DNA of 64,000 nt from Bilabrum cf. latius (taxonomy: Eukaryota; Bigyra: Bicosoecida; Bigyra; Bicosoecida): positions 992,001 through 1,056,000 of the forward strand of contig OZ237742.1 in assembly GCA_965178125.1 (NCBI GenBank), written 5' to 3'. Shown one piece after another: positions 59,025 to 64,000 of the stretch. Position 1 is the first letter of the stretch, and each line of letters starts with the position of its first letter. Below the pieces are notes generated by a model. That model had not been told where the DNA came from, did no database searches, and saw nothing but the letters and a program-made list of their open reading frames with translations. The translations under genes were made by a program, and so were the position numbers.

Positions 59025-62000
59025 ATGGCCGCTGCAATGGCGTTGAGCGGCACGGCCGCAACCGGTGGCGAGGCTGCAGTATCCTATAGGCAGCGCAACC
59101 TGAAGGCTGGGCCGCAGCAGGCTCAGACCCAAGAGCTTGCCCTAACAGCATATTCACATATTGTGCGATCGCTGGGCCCGTCTCACGAAGAGCTTCTCCT
59201 GAAGACGTACGAGGCGATGGACGAGGCATTCTCCGAGGAAGCTGAGTTTTCGATGTTTGCGGACTGGGCACCCGGCGTAGCCCGCCCGGATCGACCGATT
59301 AGCTTGGTACGTGCTGAGGCATTTGCAGACTCGGAGCACAAGCCCGAGGAGACCCCGGCAGCTGCCGTTCTGTCGTCGAGGTCGAAGAAGTTCTGGAGCT
59401 CGGCCGAGGCGCCGACGACCTCCCGCCTCGGCGTGCGGCTGCCCAAGCTCCAGATGGTTTCCGCCATTGAAATCGTGTTCAACGACGCGTCCACGCCCCC
59501 CTCCACGGTCCCTGCCAAGGTGCAGCTGGAGCTCTCCGAGGACGGCGCGGCCTACGAGCCCGTGGGCGAGCCGGTCAAGGTCGCTCGCCCCAGCGCCGAC
59601 TCGGAAGGGGCGGCTGCAGCGGACGACGGGTCCCCCGCAGAAGATCTCGAGGCCGTGATGGCGGCGGCGGATGCCCGGGGCAGCGGGGCGGGCGGGGACG
59701 GGGGCGAGGTCGTGAGCGTGCGGCTGCCGGTCGGCAAGCCGATCCGCTTCTTCCGGTTTAGCCTCACGGGCCAGCTGGAGCCCAAGTCGACGTCCGGTGG
59801 GTCGGGCGGCAAGCCCACCCACCAGGTGAAGCACGTCAGCGTGCTTGTGCCCGACGAAGACGCAGCCGACGTGCCCGCCGAGCAGGTGATCAGGGACCAC
59901 TGCGCCGCACTGGCCGTAGCGGGAGCCCCCGGGGGGCTGTCCCTGCCCGCCAAGCAGCGGGCGCTGAACGCCGCCGTGTACCTCTTCCGCGCCACGGCTT
60001 CCTTGCATGTGGGCGTGACGCTGCTTCGGCTGCTGGCATCTGTTCTCTCGGACGTCCGCGAGGCGGCCCGAGCGACCGTCCCGGGGGGGGGCGAGGAGGC
60101 GGAAGCCGCGGCGGACGAGGCCGTGGCCGCGCCTTCGGTTGCAACCGCGCTGCTGGATGACATGGCCGTGCCAGCCCTGGTGAGCTCGCAGCACATGGCC
60201 AGCGAGGGCACTCCGGGTGATATCGTGCAGCTGCTGGCCAGCGCAGGGGCGGGGGGCGGGGCCGCCTCCGGCCCGTCTCTCAAGCCCGAGTTCGACCCTG
60301 TGCACAAGGGCCCCGGCGCCACTTTTACCAACGGCAACAAGACCTGGACGGCGACGAGGGGCAGCAGCAACTGGGGCGTGGCGATCGATGGCATCAGCAG
60401 CGGGCAAGCCAGCTGGGAGTTCGAGATCATCTCTGACATGGACGACGACGAGCAGGGGTGCTGCGGGTTTGCCACCCGCAAGCCCGTCATCCAGGGCGGG
60501 TACTCCAACACCGGGTCTGACATCAACTGCATTCGGCACTACAACGGAGGGCTCTACACGGCCGGCAGCCAGAACCGATCCATCGACGCGATCCATCCGG
60601 GGTGCGTGGTGCGATTCGAAGCCAACATGGACAAGGGCGAGGTGACGGTGTTCATCGACGGCAGCAAGCAGAGCGGGGCGCCCCATTTCACTGGGCTCAA
60701 GGGCAAGACCATCTGGCCCGCCGTCACCGCCTATGGAAGCAGCGTGTCGATCAAGTTCAAGTCCTACAAGAAGGCAGGCGCCAAGGGAGACGGCGACCAG
60801 GCGAGCTACCACCAGCTGATCCACGGGTCGCTCCCGCTTGCCGTGGGAGACGTGCGGTCGCAGAAGTTCGTGGGCCGGCTGGGCGCGCTCAGCGGGCAGG
60901 GGTACACCAAGACCAAGATCAAGGTCGCGGGTGCCCGCCTCCCGCACGCCTACTCGATGTGGCCGGGGGCGGGTTCCACGGCCAACGCCCGGCCCGTGGG
61001 GGGGAAGGCGACTGCTGCCGCGGGCGGTGCCGCCAGTGAGAGCAAGACTGGGGAACAAAGTGGCGAGGCGGACCCGGCTATGGCTCTGGTGGGCGCGGAC
61101 GTCGGCCTCGATGATGCTTACGCCCGCTGGGACATGGCCCAGGTGATTGAGTCGGCCGAGAAGCAGGTCAAGGAGGCGAAGAAGAAGGCCAAGAAAGGAG
61201 GAGACAAGGACGAGAAGAAGAAGGGGGGCGACAAGAAGGGAAAGAAGGGGCCTGATAAGCCGGTGGTGGATGCGGTGCCCTCCAACGTGGGTGTCCTCTA
61301 CCTCCAGTTCGCGCTGGACGACAGCACGCAGAAGACTGCCATCCCCGTGGCCGTGGACGTTCTAGTGGACGGCCGCCTGGCCGCCCGCACCGCGCCGATG
61401 GCCCCCGCCGCGAACACGATGGCCGAAAACGACTTCATCAAGGCCTGCGTGGAGCCCAACGACTTCCGCCCTGCCACCGTGGTGCCCAGCAAGGTGCCTC
61501 AGGTGTACCGCGTGGCTGTCTCTAGGAGCAGCACGGTGGAGCTGCGGGCCAAGACGGTCCCGGGAGCCCGGTTCCAGTCCAAGCAGGCTCTGGCCGCCGC
61601 TCTGGGCAAGCGCTAGGCCGCCCGCGTGGTCGTTGCCTGCCTGGAGGCGGACACGAAGCTGGAGGGCCAGGACGATTTCGTGGGCATGCGCACGGCGAGC
61701 CAGCCCGAGGGCACCGTGCTGCCTCCAGTGATGGACCACAGCCAGGTAGGCATGGGCATCGGCCAGGCACTCAGCCAGGCCGCGCAGGTCCTGCTGGAGC
61801 TGTGCACGGCGCACAACGTTGCCACTCGTCAGGCCGTGCTGGTGACCGGGGATGACCTGGGTGACGATGCGGACGACGACAAGAAGGGCGAGGAGCCGGA
61901 GGAGAAGGAAACAGAGGAAGACAAGGGCGCTGGTGACGACAAGAGCAAGGGGCTGAGCAAGGCCGCATCGAAGGCAAAGAGGGCGGCCGACGCACTCAAG

Positions 62001-63176
62001 CGGCTGCGTAAGAAACTCGAAGAGCCCATGGCCGTGGAGGTGCGCGGGGACACTCTACAGTCCATCGGGGAGGTGCTGAAAGACGTCAGGGGGCTCGCCG
62101 AGATCGAGGCCAGGCGATTCGCCTCCAAGCATGGTCTCCCTGCTGTGGCGGCTGCCAAGCCATACGAAGTGGGGCCCGCGAGCCAGTGCGCTGCGGGGCT
62201 GATGCGGGCCGCGGAGTGCAACCTGAGGCGGCTGGTGGCCTCGAGGATCGACCCGCGGGCCGTGGGGATCCTGCTGCCGGGCGACAAGGGCGCGCCGGCG
62301 CGAGGCACGCTGGGCGGGCTGCACGCGGCCCTGGATTCGTATGTGAAGAACGAGTCTGGGGAGCCGGCGGACGTCTTGCCGGAGCTTAGGTACGCCGCCG
62401 CGAATGCCGTAGACGCTGGTCTGGAGGTGCTGTACCCCACCCCCGCGGAGCGTCGCAAGCTGGTGGCCGGTGTGCTGGGTGATGGCGCGACTCTGGAGCT
62501 CCAGTTCGCCTTCCCCACCGTGAAGAAACCTCCCATGGCCCTGCCCGGGATGGAGGGACTGGCGGGGGAGGACGAGGACGAGGATGAGGACGACCTGGAT
62601 GGAATCGCTTCCGCCGAGGCAGGCGAGCTGGAGGGCTGCCCCAAGAGCCGCATCCGGGCCATCCGTGACATTTCCAAGCGGGACGTGCGGTTCGACCGTG
62701 CCATGATGCTGGCGCAGCTGGCAGCCGAGCAGAGGGGCTTCCGCACAGAGCTGGTGGGCAAGTGGGGCCAGTACCTGCACCTGCTGGTGGAGCTGCCCGC
62801 GCCCAAGGACGGTACCGCAGCTGCGGCCGCCGGTGCCTCCGAAAGCAAGGAGCCTGCCGGTACCGGTAGCGACGCCGTGCAGTTCGTTTCGGAGGAGCTG
62901 GGCGTGGTGTTCGAGAGGGCGGGCATGGGCGCGTGGCAGATCCCCAAGGGGTGCACCGAGCCGCGCATCCCCATGGAGATCAAGCGGTTCGCCGTGTTTG
63001 ACGGGGCCGACCGGAACTTTGAGCAGGCGGGACTGGGCTTCGTTAGGCTGTTCCCGGCGAGCGCTTGCTCCTTTGACAGGGCGCTGGCCGGCGTCTCAAG
63101 GTTTGTGGGAGGGGACGGCTCGGATCAGGCCGATGCTGGGGCGGGGTCGGGACCCGCATCGGGAGCCGGGGTGTGA
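59025..63176 (+). CDS. Large SPRY-domain protein, 1,383 residues
   Basis: One exon from ATG 59025 to TGA 63174, crossing one TAG (61614). Residues about 80-280 have a beta-rich pattern resembling a discoidin/F5-8C domain (KKFWSSAEAPTTSRLGVRLP, VSVRLPVGKPIRFFRFSLTG). Residues about 420-585 are a SPRY/B30.2 domain (GVAIDGISSGQASWEFEIIS, CGFATRKP, VRFEANMDKGEVTVFIDGSK). Lys-rich (around 710-745) and acidic (DEDEDEDD near 1,185) stretches interrupt the rest, which is helical and unrecognised. SPRY domains bind protein partners, often in ubiquitin ligases. No catalytic domain is visible, and the neighbouring U-box gene is on the other strand. Function is unknown beyond a probable scaffold role. 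Confidence 0.75.
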
Positions 63177-63381
63177 GCGTGTCTTGCTGCCTGTTGATTG
63201 GTCAAGAAAATCGCTGAAGAGAATCGCTGCTGGTTGCGCCGGTGCATGGTCATTCCCAAACTGGTGGGAAAGGAAATAAGATAGTACAGCGCCAGACAAT
63301 ACCTCCCGTACGAAGCCACGAGCTCATTTCATTACAGATTCAAATTCCAGCTTGTTGTCGGCCAGATTGTTAAACCCTCCC

Positions 63382-64000
63382 TCACGAATAGGGCGGGGGG
63401 GCCACCGCGCCAGGTGCCCCCCCAGGCGAACCCCCTCCATAGTACGGCGGCGGCGCGTTGCTGGCATATGGGTTCTGCGCCGACGGGGGCGGGCCGGCCC
63501 CGAACAAGGCCCCTCCAGGGGAACTTCCTCCCGCCGGGGGCGCCGTGGCACCGATCCCGCCATCCTCCCCAGCACCAGCACCCTCACCGGCCGCTGGAGT
63601 ACCAGCGCCGCCTGCCCCCGAGCTCGGTCCCTCCCGTGCCTGTGCCTTGGACGCTGCCCCGATCTTCTCCTCTCTCCACTCGATGATCCTCGACCGCAGC
63701 CCGTGGTTGGGAAACACGGTGTTGGTGGTCATGTCGGCGCCCGTCTTGGGGCTCCTCATGTTTCCCTTGGCAAACCACGAGAGCACGCTCGCGCGCTCGT
63801 ACGTGTGCCCGTCCGACGCAATGACGGGGTCGTTCATGACCTCGTACGTGATGGGGCACATGAACTCCTCGGGGGCGTCGTCATCGTCTAGCCCGAGTTC
63901 ATCGAACCGAGCCGCAAGCTTCTCGCCGACCTCCTGCTCGTGGGTCTTGGCGGGGGCCGCGGGGGTTGCCCCGCCCGCAACCCCGCCCCCCGCGGCACCC
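63382..64000 (-). CDS. U-box domain protein, C-terminal part (runs off the window)
   Basis: The frame is open to the right edge and ends with TGA at 63382. It encodes a U-box: EEFMCPITYEVMNDPVIASD, GHTYERASVLSWFAKGN, SPKTGADMTTNTVFPNHGLR. This is the E2-binding fold of a class of E3 ubiquitin ligases. The U-box is followed only by a Gly/Pro/Ala-rich tail of about 95 residues (NPYASNAPPPYYGGG), so it sits near the C-terminus. The N-terminal part, which would identify the substrate-binding region, is outside the window. No TAG occurs in the visible part. Confidence 0.88.
   Translation of the reverse strand, partial: GAAGGGVAGGATPAAPAKTHEQEVGEKLAARFDELGLDDDDAPEEFMCPITYEVMNDPVIASDGHTYERASVLSWFAKGNMRSPKTGADMTTNTVFPNHGLRSRIIEWREEKIGAASKAQAREGPSSGAGGAGTPAAGEGAGAGEDGGIGATAPPAGGSSPGGALFGAGPPPSAQNPYASNAPPPYYGGGSPGGAPGAVAPPPYS

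Noticed and set aside
59154-61058. 634-codon minus-strand open frame
   Set aside because: Antisense to the SPRY gene. It arises from strong third-position GC bias and has no recognisable domain.
1-64000. Bacterial or viral origin of the window
   Set aside because: Spliceosomal introns, eL18, Dcp2, Notchless, axonemal proteins and mitochondrial presequences show a eukaryotic nuclear genome. No CRISPR array, insertion sequence or rRNA was seen.

Overview
This window is nuclear DNA from a flagellated protist that reads UAG as an amino acid, most likely glutamine. Eukaryotic signs are GT-AG introns of about 75-170 bp with intact splice sites (RPL18, SDHAF2, CFAP99, DNAI7 and others), axonemal proteins (CFAP99, DNAI7/IC97), a Dcp2 decapping enzyme, a Vps39-type tether and mitochondrial-type presequences. 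I cannot name the lineage. If UAG is treated as a stop, most genes break into same-frame pieces separated only by TAG. If UAG is read through, each gene becomes one complete reading frame ending in TAA or TGA. Two UAGs in the N-terminal domain of the Notchless homologue fall where yeast Rsa4, as I recall it, has Gln, and one in Dcp2 falls where fission yeast has Glu. This points to Gln.

Layout. 1-1.3 kb: 3' part of a parallel beta-helix protein (+). 1.6-23.9 kb: a single-exon gene (-) for a 7,430-residue surface protein with 66 in-frame UAGs and no internal TAA or TGA. 23.9-26.1 kb: AT-rich non-coding DNA. 26.1-32.3 kb: a protein joining an MSP (VAP-like) domain, a protein kinase and an SH3 domain (-). 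32.5-38.7 kb: bacterial-type phosphopantetheine adenylyltransferase (+), Dcp2 with a recently duplicated tail (-), and a CNH/Vps39-family tether (+). 38.7-40.8 kb: sparse region with one doubtful UAG-rich frame. 40.8-48.3 kb: a three-exon gene of unknown function (-), an EF-hand/guanylate-kinase fusion (-), CFAP99 (+), and two head-to-head SDHAF2-family genes (-/+). 48.5-64 kb: DNAI7 (-), RPL18 (+), Notchless (-), a diphosphoinositol-polyphosphate Nudix protein with a large internal insertion (+), a small membrane protein (-), a 1,383-residue SPRY protein (+) and a truncated U-box protein (-).

The genes do not form a pathway. They are ordinary housekeeping, flagellar and signalling genes, packed so that strands almost strictly alternate with divergent starts only 130-800 bp apart. 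The main interest is the recoded stop codon, the giant gene it reveals, and several domain fusions that cannot be seen with the standard code.
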